From DATLXU01 sp035575515 (GTDB lineage Bacteria > Acidobacteriota > Blastocatellia > UBA7656): DNA of 56,798 nt. The position numbers and the translations under genes were made by a program. Below the pieces are notes generated by a model. That model did no database searches. It saw only the letters and a program-made list of their open reading frames with translations, and was not told the DNA's origin. Shown here piece after piece: positions 35,082-43,039 of this stretch (its first letter is position 1; each line of letters opens with the position of its first letter). Where the stretch lies: the NCBI GenBank assembly GCA_035575515.1, contig DATLXU010000138.1, positions 1-56,798 of the forward strand, given 5' to 3'.

Positions 35082-35954
35082 ATGATAAGTTCGCGCAACT
35101 TGAGTAGCATTCTATCGTCCTTTCTGTCGCTAATCTTCTTTGCATGCGCAGCTTTCGCGCAGACTAATCAACAGCCTGAGCAGCAACCAAAATCAAAGGA
35201 AGCGCAACCGCCATCGCCGCCCAGATATCGCAGCCTCCGACAGGACAAGAATTTTTATACGAAAAAGCTGACCGATGCGCAGAAGCGAATAATCGCGCCC
35301 ACGCCTGAAGACAGCGCAAGGTTCGCAGAGTTTCTGAAGCAAGACCACACGGGTCTCATTCGATTGCTCCCCAAAGGCAAGCACGAATTCAGCTACACTG
35401 TATCGGCTGACGACCCCGAAGCGGTGCTTCCAATCAGGGGCGGCGGAGCTTTTTATTCCTTCACCGAAAAGACTCATTCGTCCGGTCCCTGGTCCGAAAT
35501 TGCTCTGGCCGAAGGCTATCTGGCAACAGGCTTCACGTTTGAGTCTCTCGGAATGCTTGTATCGCTCGGAGACATGCCGCTTGAGCAGGTGACGCTTTCG
35601 ACTCCCGGCGTGGAGTATCTGGCAGGCTACACGCCCCCGACAAATTTGAAAGATGCTCAGGCCGAGCGTGAACGCGAAGCCGACGGGTTCAAAGTTGGCA
35701 GCTTCAGCTATAGTTTATTCGTTCCCGTCGCCGCGAACACAACTTATGTGATGCGCTCGATGATTTACAAAAAGCAGGGCCGCCTTGTTGCGTCCGTCGT
35801 TCCCGTGTACATTCGTCACCCGTTTGAATACGAAGGCGCGGACGTGCTGATTGCATTTCGAGTCGTGCGCCTCAATCCAGACGGCAGCGTTACGCTGCTC
35901 TGGAAGCGGCTGAAAAAGTTCCCTGCCCCGAAGATCAAAAAGCGCGACAAGTAA
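35082..35954 (+). CDS. Secreted protein of unknown function
   Basis: This 290-residue protein has a signal peptide (LSLIFFACAAFAQ), then a Gln/Pro-rich stretch (TNQQPEQQPKSKEAQPP). No known family was recognised in the body, which is beta-rich and has a Gly-rich patch (PIRGGGAFYSFTEKTHSSGPWSE) and a Tyr/Thr-rich middle (VEYLAGYTPPTNLKDAQ). The C-terminus is very basic (LKKFPAPKIKKRDK). It stands alone after lipB, with its own AT-rich upstream spacer, and is followed by a 284-bp gene-free region. The gene looks real (signal peptide, no frameshifts); its function is unknown. Confidence 0.65.
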   Translation: MISSRNLSSILSSFLSLIFFACAAFAQTNQQPEQQPKSKEAQPPSPPRYRSLRQDKNFYTKKLTDAQKRIIAPTPEDSARFAEFLKQDHTGLIRLLPKGKHEFSYTVSADDPEAVLPIRGGGAFYSFTEKTHSSGPWSEIALAEGYLATGFTFESLGMLVSLGDMPLEQVTLSTPGVEYLAGYTPPTNLKDAQAEREREADGFKVGSFSYSLFVPVAANTTYVMRSMIYKKQGRLVASVVPVYIRHPFEYEGADVLIAFRVVRLNPDGSVTLLWKRLKKFPAPKIKKRDK

Positions 35955-36204
35955 ATGCGCGTCCTGCAAAGATACCGTATTCGATTATCCGTAACCCTAA
36001 GCCGAATTGAGCCGTATCAGCCGTAGCTTCATTTATATCGGGCAATTGGTGTATTCTTTTAATTACGCCACGCGCCTCGTGAAGCGCAATAGTTCTAAAA
36101 GGGATTGAATGGCTGATGTCGGACCGGGATTCAATTTCGACCTATCGAACAAGCGGGCTTGAGGGCGCTTTCGTCTCCATTCCATCTCAGCGTGATTCAT
36201 TCGT

Positions 36205-36210
36205 TATACT
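36205..36210 (+). promoter_or_regulatory. Candidate -10 box of the RND operon
   Basis: TATACT lies 28 bp before the adaptor start, in CGTTATACTG. The -35 region is not clear. The rest of the 284-bp spacer (35955-36238) shows no ORF, heptamer array or hairpin worth naming. Confidence 0.35.
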
Positions 36211-36238
36211 GTTAAACAGGGTCATCGAGTAATCAAAA

Positions 36239-37495
36239 ATGTTGTTCGCTTTCATATCAAACATGGTCAGACAGATATTCTTATCGCTTCGCTCGTCGAA
36301 GCGCGCCTCTTTCGCTGCCGCTACCTTTTTACTGGCGACAGCGGCCCTGACATCTGCTTGCAAGAGCGGTTATCCCGTGTCGGCGCGCAACACGACCGAA
36401 TCAAAAGAAGCGCGCAAAGTCGAGATCGCGCGCGTAGCCGAAACGCCAATGGAGCGCACCGTAACCGTCACGGGCACGCTCGCCGCTTTCGATCAGGCGA
36501 CCGTGAGCGCGAAAGTGCCGGGCCGTTTGCATTCAATCTCGGTTGACCTTGGCAGCGTCGTTCGCCAAGGGCAGCCCATCGCGCAGCTTGAACAGCAGGA
36601 TTATAAACTGCGCTTGCAGCAGGCCGAAGCCGCGCTCGCGCAGGCTCGCGCCCGCGTTGGACTTTCACCCGATGGAAAGGACGAGCACGTCGACCCTGAG
36701 CAAACCGCCTCAGTCCAGCAGGCCCGCGCCGTGCTCGATGAAGCAAAGCTAAAACTTGACCGCGCCAATTCGCTCTTCAAGCAAGGCGTAATCTCTCGCG
36801 CGCAACTCGACGCGGCAGAAGCCGAGCACAAAGTCGCAGTGAGCCGCTATCAGGATGCGGTCGAAGAGATTCGTAATCGCCAGGCGCTCGTCATGCAGCG
36901 GCGCTCCGAGCTTGAGATAGCCCGCCAGCAACTGGCCGATTCGACCGTTTACGCGCCGTTCGATGGCGTGATTCAGGAGAAGCGCGCAAGCATTGGCGAA
37001 TACCTCGCCGCAGGCGCGCCCATTGTCACGCTTGTACGCATGGACCCTTTGCGCTTGCGCGTCGAAGTGCCTGAGCGCGAATCGCGCAACATTCATCAAG
37101 GTCAGGAAGTGCGCGTCACTGTCGAAGGCGATCAGACAGTTTACACGGGCCGCATCGCGCGCATCAGCCCTGCAATCAGCGCGCAGAATCGCGTGTTAAT
37201 CGTAGAAGCCGAAGTGCGCAACACGGGCGCGCTGCGGCCCGGCTCGTTCGCCCGCGCAGAGATTGTGACCGATGAGCGCAGCACGGCGGTTGCCGTTCCG
37301 ACAAACGCGATAGTTACTTTCGCAGGCATAGAAAAAGTGATATCGGTTCAGGACGGCAAGGCGATTGAAAAACCTATCACGACGGGACGCCGCACTCCTG
37401 AATGGACGGAGGTTCTTTCAGGCGTAAACGTCGGCGATGTTATCGTAATCAACCCCGGCAACCTTCAGTCCGGGCAACCTGTCATCACGGAATAG
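36239..37495 (+). CDS. RND efflux periplasmic adaptor (membrane-fusion protein)
   Basis: This 418-residue HlyD/AcrA-type adaptor has an N-terminal hydrophobic leader (FLLATAALTSACKS) that may be a lipoprotein signal, with Cys after TSA; the Leu normally at -3 is missing. The barrel-sandwich halves flank an alpha-hairpin (about 100-220, LRLQQAEAALAQARARVG and KLKLDRANSLFKQG). The C-terminal beta-barrel has VYAPFDGVIQEKRASIGEYL. It links the inner-membrane RND pump to an outer-membrane channel that is not encoded here. ATG 36239 or 36263 could be the start. Its TAG stop (37493-37495) opens a heptamer array. Confidence 0.9.
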   Translation: MLFAFISNMVRQIFLSLRSSKRASFAAATFLLATAALTSACKSGYPVSARNTTESKEARKVEIARVAETPMERTVTVTGTLAAFDQATVSAKVPGRLHSISVDLGSVVRQGQPIAQLEQQDYKLRLQQAEAALAQARARVGLSPDGKDEHVDPEQTASVQQARAVLDEAKLKLDRANSLFKQGVISRAQLDAAEAEHKVAVSRYQDAVEEIRNRQALVMQRRSELEIARQQLADSTVYAPFDGVIQEKRASIGEYLAAGAPIVTLVRMDPLRLRVEVPERESRNIHQGQEVRVTVEGDQTVYTGRIARISPAISAQNRVLIVEAEVRNTGALRPGSFARAEIVTDERSTAVAVPTNAIVTFAGIEKVISVQDGKAIEKPITTGRRTPEWTEVLSGVNVGDVIVINPGNLQSGQPVITE

Positions 37496-37567
37496 TTGCT
37501 AGTTGTCGGTTGTCAGTTTAGGCTCTACACCTTCGCTGAAACCGGCAACCGGCAACTGAAAACTGAC
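37493..37567. repeat. Heptamer inverted-repeat array, unit TAGTTGT / AACCGGC
   Basis: The left arm (37493-37520) has four units of TAGTTG(C/T) and (C/T)GGTTGT type. The right arm (37540-37567) has AACCGGC twice, then AACTGAA and AACTGAC. The adaptor stop codon is the first triplet of the first unit, and the RND pump ATG lies 4 bp after the last. Confidence 0.92.
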
Positions 37568-37570
37568 TTT

Positions 37571-40500
37571 ATGCAAAAGCTCGCAGAAATCTGCATCAAG
37601 AGGCCGGTATTTGCGGCAATGATAATACTGGCGCTCGTCGTCGTCGGCGCGGCCAGTTATTTCAGGTTGGGCGTTGACCGTTTCCCCTCTTTCGATTTGC
37701 CTACGGTGAGCGTGCGCACTTCCTTGCCGGGCGCGTCGCCCGAAGAGGTCGAGAGCGAGGTATCACAAAAGATTGAAGAGGTTGTCAACACCGTCGAGGG
37801 CATTCAGGAATTGCGCTCGGTTTCCGGGCAAGGTTCGTCTATAGTAATTGTCACATTTAATCTCGACCGCGATATTGACACGGCGGCGCAGGACGTTCGC
37901 GATCGCGTGGCGACGGTCATCCGCGACCTGCCGCGAGACGCCGACCCGCCAATAGTCGCAAAGTTCAACAACGACTCATCGCCCGTAATGACCGTCGCGC
38001 TTTCAGCCAACAGGCCCGTGCGCGAGCTGACTGAGATTGCCGACAAGATCGTAAAGCCGCAGCTTGAGCGATCAACGGGCGTCGGCGAGATAAATATCGT
38101 CGGCGGTTTGGGCCGCGCCATAAACGTATGGGTTGACGCAGACCGCCTCGCCGCTTACGGGATTCCCATCACAGCGGTCCGCAACGCCATTCAGCGACAG
38201 AACGCGGACGTGCCCGGCGGCAACGTCACGCAAGGGCCGCGCGAGCAGACGCTCCGAACGATGGGCCGCATCGCCGACCCGAAAACCTTTGAAGACATCG
38301 TTGTCGCAAAGATTAACGACGCGCCCGTGAAGCTGAGAGATGTGGCGCAGATAGAAGACGGCACGAAAGAACAACGCTCGGTCGCGCGGCTCAACGGCAT
38401 GCCCACCGTAACGATTGAAGTCCGAAGACAGACCGGAACGAACACCGTAGAGGTCATTGAAGCGGCGAAAGCGAACCTCGCGCGCATCGCGGGCCAGCTC
38501 CCTGCTGATGTTAAGATGGAAGTCATCCGCGACCAGTCGCGCTACATCTATGCCGCGCTGCACGAAATCAATCTCCACCTCGTGCTCGGAAGCATACTGG
38601 CTTGCCTCGTTGTGCTGCTTTTTATGCGAAGCTGGCGCTCGATGGTCATCGCGGGCATCGCGATTCCCGCATCGGTGATCTCATCCTTCGGCATGATGCG
38701 CGCGCTGAACTTCACGCTGAACTCGGTGACGATGCTCGCGCTCGTGCTGATGGTCGGCGTCGTCATTGACGACGCGATAGTCGTCCTTGAAAACATCTTC
38801 CGCTACGTCGAAGAGAAGAAGATGAGACCGTTCGAGGCGGCAAAAGCGGCGACGGCTGAAATTGGCCTGGCGGTTATGGCAACGACCTTCAGCCTCGTTG
38901 TGATATTCATCCCGGTCTCATTCATGTCGAGTATATCGGGGCGATTCCTTTACCAGTTCGGCATCACGGCTGCTGTGGCGATTCTCGTGAGTTTGCTTGT
39001 ATCGTTCACGCTCACGCCGATGATGAGCGCGCGGCTGCTGCGCAAGGAAGATGCCTCGCACGAGCACGACGCAGCGAAGTCGCGTCGCGGATTCTATGCC
39101 ATCATTGACCGGACATACACTTGGATGCTCGGCCTTGCGATGCGCCACCGATTGATAGTCGCGGGGCTTGCCGTGGCGGTCATCTTCTCATCGGTGCCGC
39201 TCTATTCAATCGTGAAGCAGGATTACATCCCGACCGATGTTGACGAATCGGAATTCGACGTGGGCGTGACGGCGCGCGAAGGCACGAGCCTCGCGGCGAT
39301 GGATCAGACCATGCAGGCAGTCGAAAAAGAGATTCGCGAGACGCCGGGTGTGCGGATGGTGCTCACGTCGGCGGGCGGCGGCTTTTTAGGCGGAGTCAAT
39401 CAGGGGAGCGTTTACGTTCGCATAGTTCCGATTGAAGAGCGATCTTTTTCACTTGCCCGATTGTGGGACGGCATAATTCACGGTCGCCCGCTTGAGGCGT
39501 TTCAGACCAACTACTCACAGCGCGACGTGATGAACGAGATTCGTTCGCGCCTTCGCAAGTTCAAAGACCTGCGCACATCTGTTCGCAACGCGCAATCATT
39601 CAACATCGGCGGCGGCGGGTTCGAGATTGATTTCGTGCTTCGCGGGCCTGACCTCGAATCCCTGGCTCAATATGCCGAGCAGCTTCGCCAGCGCGCGCCC
39701 GAACTTGGCGTCGTTGACGCAGACACTACGTTGAAGCTCGACAAACCTGAGCTTCGCGTTGAGATTGATCGCGCGCGAGCGGCTGATCTTGGGGTTTCGA
39801 CCGAAGACGTTGCGAGCGCGCTGCGGCTTATGGTCGGCGGCGACCAGCGAGTTTCGCGCTTCCGCGATGAATCCGTAAACGACGATTACGACGTGCAGAT
39901 ACGTTTGAGCGAAGGCCAGCGAAACGATCCCAAGACTATCTCGACCTTGTACGTGCCGCGCCAGAACGGCGGGCTTGCGCGATTGGATAACCTCGTGAAG
40001 ATAACGCCCGCGAAGACTGCGTCGCGCATTGATCGCCTTGATCGTCAAAGACAGGTTTCTCTGCGCGGGAACGTCGCGCCGGGCTACGCGCTTGCTGACA
40101 GGCTTGAGGCGCTGAGAGAAGAAGTGGGACGGATGAATCTGCCGCCGGGCTACACGACAGCCGTGTCGGGCCGCGCCAAAGAGCTTGAGCGAACCTTCTA
40201 TGAATTCATCTGGGCGTTTCTGCTCTCGGTCATTTTCATGTACATGATTCTGGCGTCGCAGTTCGAAAGCGTCATTCACCCGTTCACGATTCTGCTCTCG
40301 TTGCCGCTTTCGATTCCGTTCGCGCTCGTTTCGTTGTGGGCGACGGGCAACACGCTGAATCTTTATTCGGCGCTCGGCATACTCGTCCTGTTCGGCGTGG
40401 TGAAGAAAAACGCCATCCTTCAGATTGATCACATGAACGGCCTGCGACGCAAAGGCATGGAGAGATCAGATGCGATACTGCAAGCCAATCGCGATAGGTT

Positions 40501-40864
40501 ACGACCGATCCTTATGACGACGCTTGCGCTCGTGGCAGGCATGATGCCGCTCGCGTTGGGAACCGGACCCGGCTCAGATGAGCGGCGCGCGATTGCAGTT
40601 GTGGTCATCGGCGGACAGACGCTTTCGCTGCTGCTGACATTGATCGTCACGCCGATTGCGTATTCGCTGTTTGATGATATAAGCGCGACCGCTGCGTGGC
40701 GCGCGTTCGCAAATCGCGTTTATGCGCTCACGCATCCGTTTAGAAAGCGCGCCCGCGCTACTGTCGCGCGCCGTCATTCCGCAACGGCTGGCGATGAACC
40801 GATTGCTGTTGAAATGAAAGCGGCGTCGAAGGCCGAAGAGATCAGCGCAGGCAGCGGTGATTAA
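37571..40864 (+). CDS. RND (HAE1/AcrB-type) efflux pump inner-membrane subunit
   Basis: This protein has about 1097 residues from ATG 37571, the position that gives the normal amphipathic start (MQKLAEICIKRPVFA). The frame is open to 37496 only because the heptamer array lacks stops. Twelve transmembrane helices are evident, with two large periplasmic loops. The proton-relay pair is in VGVVIDDAIVVLENI (TM4), and the family motifs GASPEEVESEVS and ILQIDHMNGLRRKG are present. It is a proton-driven exporter of drugs, lipids or metabolites. The C-terminal tail is cytoplasmic and basic. A terminator follows. Confidence 0.93.
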   Translation: MQKLAEICIKRPVFAAMIILALVVVGAASYFRLGVDRFPSFDLPTVSVRTSLPGASPEEVESEVSQKIEEVVNTVEGIQELRSVSGQGSSIVIVTFNLDRDIDTAAQDVRDRVATVIRDLPRDADPPIVAKFNNDSSPVMTVALSANRPVRELTEIADKIVKPQLERSTGVGEINIVGGLGRAINVWVDADRLAAYGIPITAVRNAIQRQNADVPGGNVTQGPREQTLRTMGRIADPKTFEDIVVAKINDAPVKLRDVAQIEDGTKEQRSVARLNGMPTVTIEVRRQTGTNTVEVIEAAKANLARIAGQLPADVKMEVIRDQSRYIYAALHEINLHLVLGSILACLVVLLFMRSWRSMVIAGIAIPASVISSFGMMRALNFTLNSVTMLALVLMVGVVIDDAIVVLENIFRYVEEKKMRPFEAAKAATAEIGLAVMATTFSLVVIFIPVSFMSSISGRFLYQFGITAAVAILVSLLVSFTLTPMMSARLLRKEDASHEHDAAKSRRGFYAIIDRTYTWMLGLAMRHRLIVAGLAVAVIFSSVPLYSIVKQDYIPTDVDESEFDVGVTAREGTSLAAMDQTMQAVEKEIRETPGVRMVLTSAGGGFLGGVNQGSVYVRIVPIEERSFSLARLWDGIIHGRPLEAFQTNYSQRDVMNEIRSRLRKFKDLRTSVRNAQSFNIGGGGFEIDFVLRGPDLESLAQYAEQLRQRAPELGVVDADTTLKLDKPELRVEIDRARAADLGVSTEDVASALRLMVGGDQRVSRFRDESVNDDYDVQIRLSEGQRNDPKTISTLYVPRQNGGLARLDNLVKITPAKTASRIDRLDRQRQVSLRGNVAPGYALADRLEALREEVGRMNLPPGYTTAVSGRAKELERTFYEFIWAFLLSVIFMYMILASQFESVIHPFTILLSLPLSIPFALVSLWATGNTLNLYSALGILVLFGVVKKNAILQIDHMNGLRRKGMERSDAILQANRDRLRPILMTTLALVAGMMPLALGTGPGSDERRAIAVVVIGGQTLSLLLTLIVTPIAYSLFDDISATAAWRAFANRVYALTHPFRKRARATVARRHSATAGDEPIAVEMKAASKAEEISAGSGD

Positions 40865-40883
40865 GAGCGAGAGTTAGAGACTT

Positions 40884-40917
40884 GGGGCTAGTTGATAATC
40901 AATCGCTAGCCCCTTTT
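40884..40917 (+). terminator. Intrinsic terminator of the RND operon
   Basis: GGGGCTAG (40884-40891) pairs with CTAGCCCC (40906-40913), with further TTGAT/ATCAA pairing inside the loop, then TTTT. It lies 20 bp after the pump stop and separates it from lipA. Confidence 0.85.
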
Positions 40918-40972
40918 GCGCATCTTGTCACTCGCCGCTTGATTCGTCACAATAATCAAGAGGCGAAAGCGA

Positions 40973-41956
40973 ATGGCTAAACCGAAGCTGACAGGGCCGC
41001 GACCCGATTGGTTGAAAGTGAGAATCCGCGCGGATGAATCCTTCGAGCGCGTGAATCAATTGATAAGCGACTTGAGCCTGCACACGGTCTGTCAGGAAGC
41101 GCGTTGCCCGAATATCTTTGAATGTTGGGGCGAAGGCACCGCGACCTTCATGATTTTAGGCGACGTATGCACGCGCCATTGCGGCTTCTGCGCCGTCACG
41201 AAAGGCAAGCCTTTGCCGCTGGACCCCGACGAACCGCGCCACGTCGGAGAAGCCGTCAAAAGGCTGGGCGTTCGCCACGCCGTCGTCACAAGCGTCAACC
41301 GAGATGAGCTTCCAGATGGCGGCGCGATGCATTTCGCGCAGACTATCTACTGGATAAGAAAGCTCAATCCCGGCACACGCGTCGAAGTTCTGATACCTGA
41401 TTTCTGCGGCAACGAAGAAGCGTTGAACATTGTGCTTGCGGCGCGGCCCGATGTGCTCAATCACAACACCGAAACAGTACCGCGACTCTACAAGCGGGTG
41501 CGGCCCGACGCGCGATTCGAGCAGTCAATGGAACTGCTGCGCCGCGCGCACGCGCGAAAAAGCGAGCACCCGATGCTCACGAAATCTGGCTTGATGGTCG
41601 GACTTGGCGAAAGCGTTGATGAACTCCTTGAAACGTTCCGCGAGATAAGCCGCACTGGCTGCGATATCCTGACTGTCGGTCAGTACCTTGCTCCAACGCC
41701 GAAGCATATCCCAGTTGAAAAGTACTACTCGCCCGAAGAATTTGCCTGCCTCAAAGACGAAGCATTGAAGATGGGTTTTCGATATGTCGAATCAGGCCCG
41801 CTCGTGCGAAGCTCATATCACGCGGGCCGCCACACAGACGCATCCGCGAGCGATTACGGCAACGACCCGATTTTTCAAAGTGGCTGGAAAGACGCAGCCG
41901 CGCAGATCCCGCTCACGCCGCTCGTGCAGTTGAAAGGCCGCAGTGTTGAGAGTTGA
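40973..41956 (+). CDS. lipA: Lipoyl synthase
   Basis: This 327-residue radical SAM enzyme inserts two sulfurs into octanoyl-E2. The auxiliary cluster ligands are in CQEARCPNIFEC (near residues 40-51), the SAM cluster CxxxCxxC is CTRHCGFC (near 66-73), and the C-terminal RSSY serine ligand is in LVRSSYHAG. It completes the LipB/LipA pathway for the E2 protein encoded 7 kb upstream. It has its own promoter region after the RND terminator; the start follows AGGCGAAAGCG. Length and motifs are normal. Confidence 0.95.
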   Translation: MAKPKLTGPRPDWLKVRIRADESFERVNQLISDLSLHTVCQEARCPNIFECWGEGTATFMILGDVCTRHCGFCAVTKGKPLPLDPDEPRHVGEAVKRLGVRHAVVTSVNRDELPDGGAMHFAQTIYWIRKLNPGTRVEVLIPDFCGNEEALNIVLAARPDVLNHNTETVPRLYKRVRPDARFEQSMELLRRAHARKSEHPMLTKSGLMVGLGESVDELLETFREISRTGCDILTVGQYLAPTPKHIPVEKYYSPEEFACLKDEALKMGFRYVESGPLVRSSYHAGRHTDASASDYGNDPIFQSGWKDAAAQIPLTPLVQLKGRSVES

Positions 41957-42079
41957 TCTGCGGTCGCTTTCGCACGGTTAAATGCTGTGCTGGGAATCCA
42001 TAATTAACCTGCCTCTCGTATCCAGTACGTTGATTCACTGAATCGTCATCAATCCATTCCACACCGAGAGGAAAAGATT

Positions 42080-42608
42080 ATGACAGGCAAGAATATACTT
42101 GCCGGCAAGGACGAAGGTGCGACGTTGCGCGTTGTGACCGACACGGTTCGCGTGCTGGCCGCCGGGTCGGATACGGGCGAGGCTTACGAGGTGTTTGAAT
42201 TCACAGGGCCGCGCGACAGTGGGCCTCCGACGCACCAGCATCCCTGGAATGAAGCTTATGTAATCATTGACGGCGAGGTGGAAATGACCGTTGCCGATAG
42301 GAAGATGCTCGCCACAGCCGTGTGTTTTGTGAACGCAAGATGCGAGCTTCCCGCAACTTGCTTCAATTTTCGGAAGATGCTCGCCACAGCCGTGTGTTTT
42401 GTGAACGCTCCCGCAGGCGAGTGGCACGCCTACAGGATAGCGTCGAAAAGCGCGAGGTTCATTCTCAATAGCGAACCCGGCGGGCGCAGGCAATTTCTTC
42501 ACCGAGCTTGACCGAGAGGTGGGCGAGTCAGCAGATAATCTGGAGAAGATAGTCGCGATTGCACTCCGGCATGGGATTACGCTCCCGGACGCCGTCGCTG
42601 CTCATTGA
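42080..42608 (+). pseudogene. Cupin-domain gene with a 72-bp internal insertion and a frameshift
   Basis: The first frame (42080-42511) encodes a cupin barrel (metal-site-like PPTHQHPWNEAYVIIDGEVEM). The in-frame insertion at 42300-42408 repeats KMLATAVCFVNA. One extra G in the GGG run at 42482-42484 moves the C-terminus out of frame. The correct C-terminus, NFFTELDREVGESADNLEKI, is readable in the next frame up to TGA 42606-42608. The first frame stops at 42511. Either defect alone might be tolerated; together they suggest a decaying gene. The G-run change could also be a sequencing error. Confidence 0.82.
42300..42408. repeat. 37-bp direct repeat in the cupin gene (period 72 bp)
   Basis: The same 37 bases (GGAAGATGCTCGCC through TGTGAACGC) occur at 42300-42336 and 42372-42408, separated by 35 bp of unrelated sequence. 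The period of 72 bp equals 24 codons, so the cupin frame is kept. Confidence 0.93.
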
Positions 42609-42622
42609 AACATAAAAGGCAA

Positions 42623-42649
42623 AGGGCCGGTCCAAATGTGACCGGCCCT
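42623..42649. terminator. Intrinsic terminator between convergent genes
   Basis: AGGGCCGGTC (42623-42632) pairs perfectly with GACCGGCCCT (42640-42649) around a 7-nt loop. It lies between the cupin pseudogene and the convergent zinc-ribbon gene. No long T tract follows; the next bases start a degenerate heptamer run to about 42678. Confidence 0.8.
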
Positions 42650-42680
42650 GATTGTTGAATGCCAGTTGTTAAATGACGAA

Positions 42681-42917
42681 TTACTTCTTGCCGCGAGCCG
42701 CAGCTTTCGAAGCCTTGAGCGGATTCTTCGTTCCGTCGGCTCGGCGCATCGCTTCGAGCATCTTCGCGTGAGCCTCGCAATCGTGCTCCTGCGCTCTCAT
42801 CTTCCAGTACTCGGCGGCGTCAATGCCTTGAGACAAGAAAGCGACTACCGTAAAATCCTGCGCGCACTTCGGGCAATTCAATCGAACCGCTCGCGCTGCT
42901 CCTCTTCTTGAAGACAT
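42681..42917 (-). CDS. Small zinc-ribbon-like protein with basic tail
   Basis: This protein has about 78 residues from ATG 42917, after a GGAGTGAATGGG ribosome site; longer upstream readings lack a site. The CPKC knuckle near residues 15-18 and a later Cys in QEHDCEAHAK could bind zinc together with a His. The C-terminus is Lys/Ala-rich (LKASKAAARGKK), suggesting nucleic-acid binding. It is downstream of the Ser/Thr kinase gene on the same strand with a 122-bp gap. It is not assigned to a family; its function is unknown. Confidence 0.62.
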   Translation of the reverse strand: MSSRRGAARAVRLNCPKCAQDFTVVAFLSQGIDAAEYWKMRAQEHDCEAHAKMLEAMRRADGTKNPLKASKAAARGKK

Positions 42918-43039
42918 TTTCCCATTCACTCCTTTCAAGCTGTATCCACACGGATGCGAATCACGCGTGAGTTGTAAATCAATAGCTTGCCAGAATCGCA
43001 ACCGCGCTGTCAACGATTTCGGATGCGCGACTTCGCGCA

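Noticed and set aside
39596..40432. 278-codon minus-strand frame in the RND pump gene
   Set aside because: It is an Arg/His-rich shadow of the pump coding strand.
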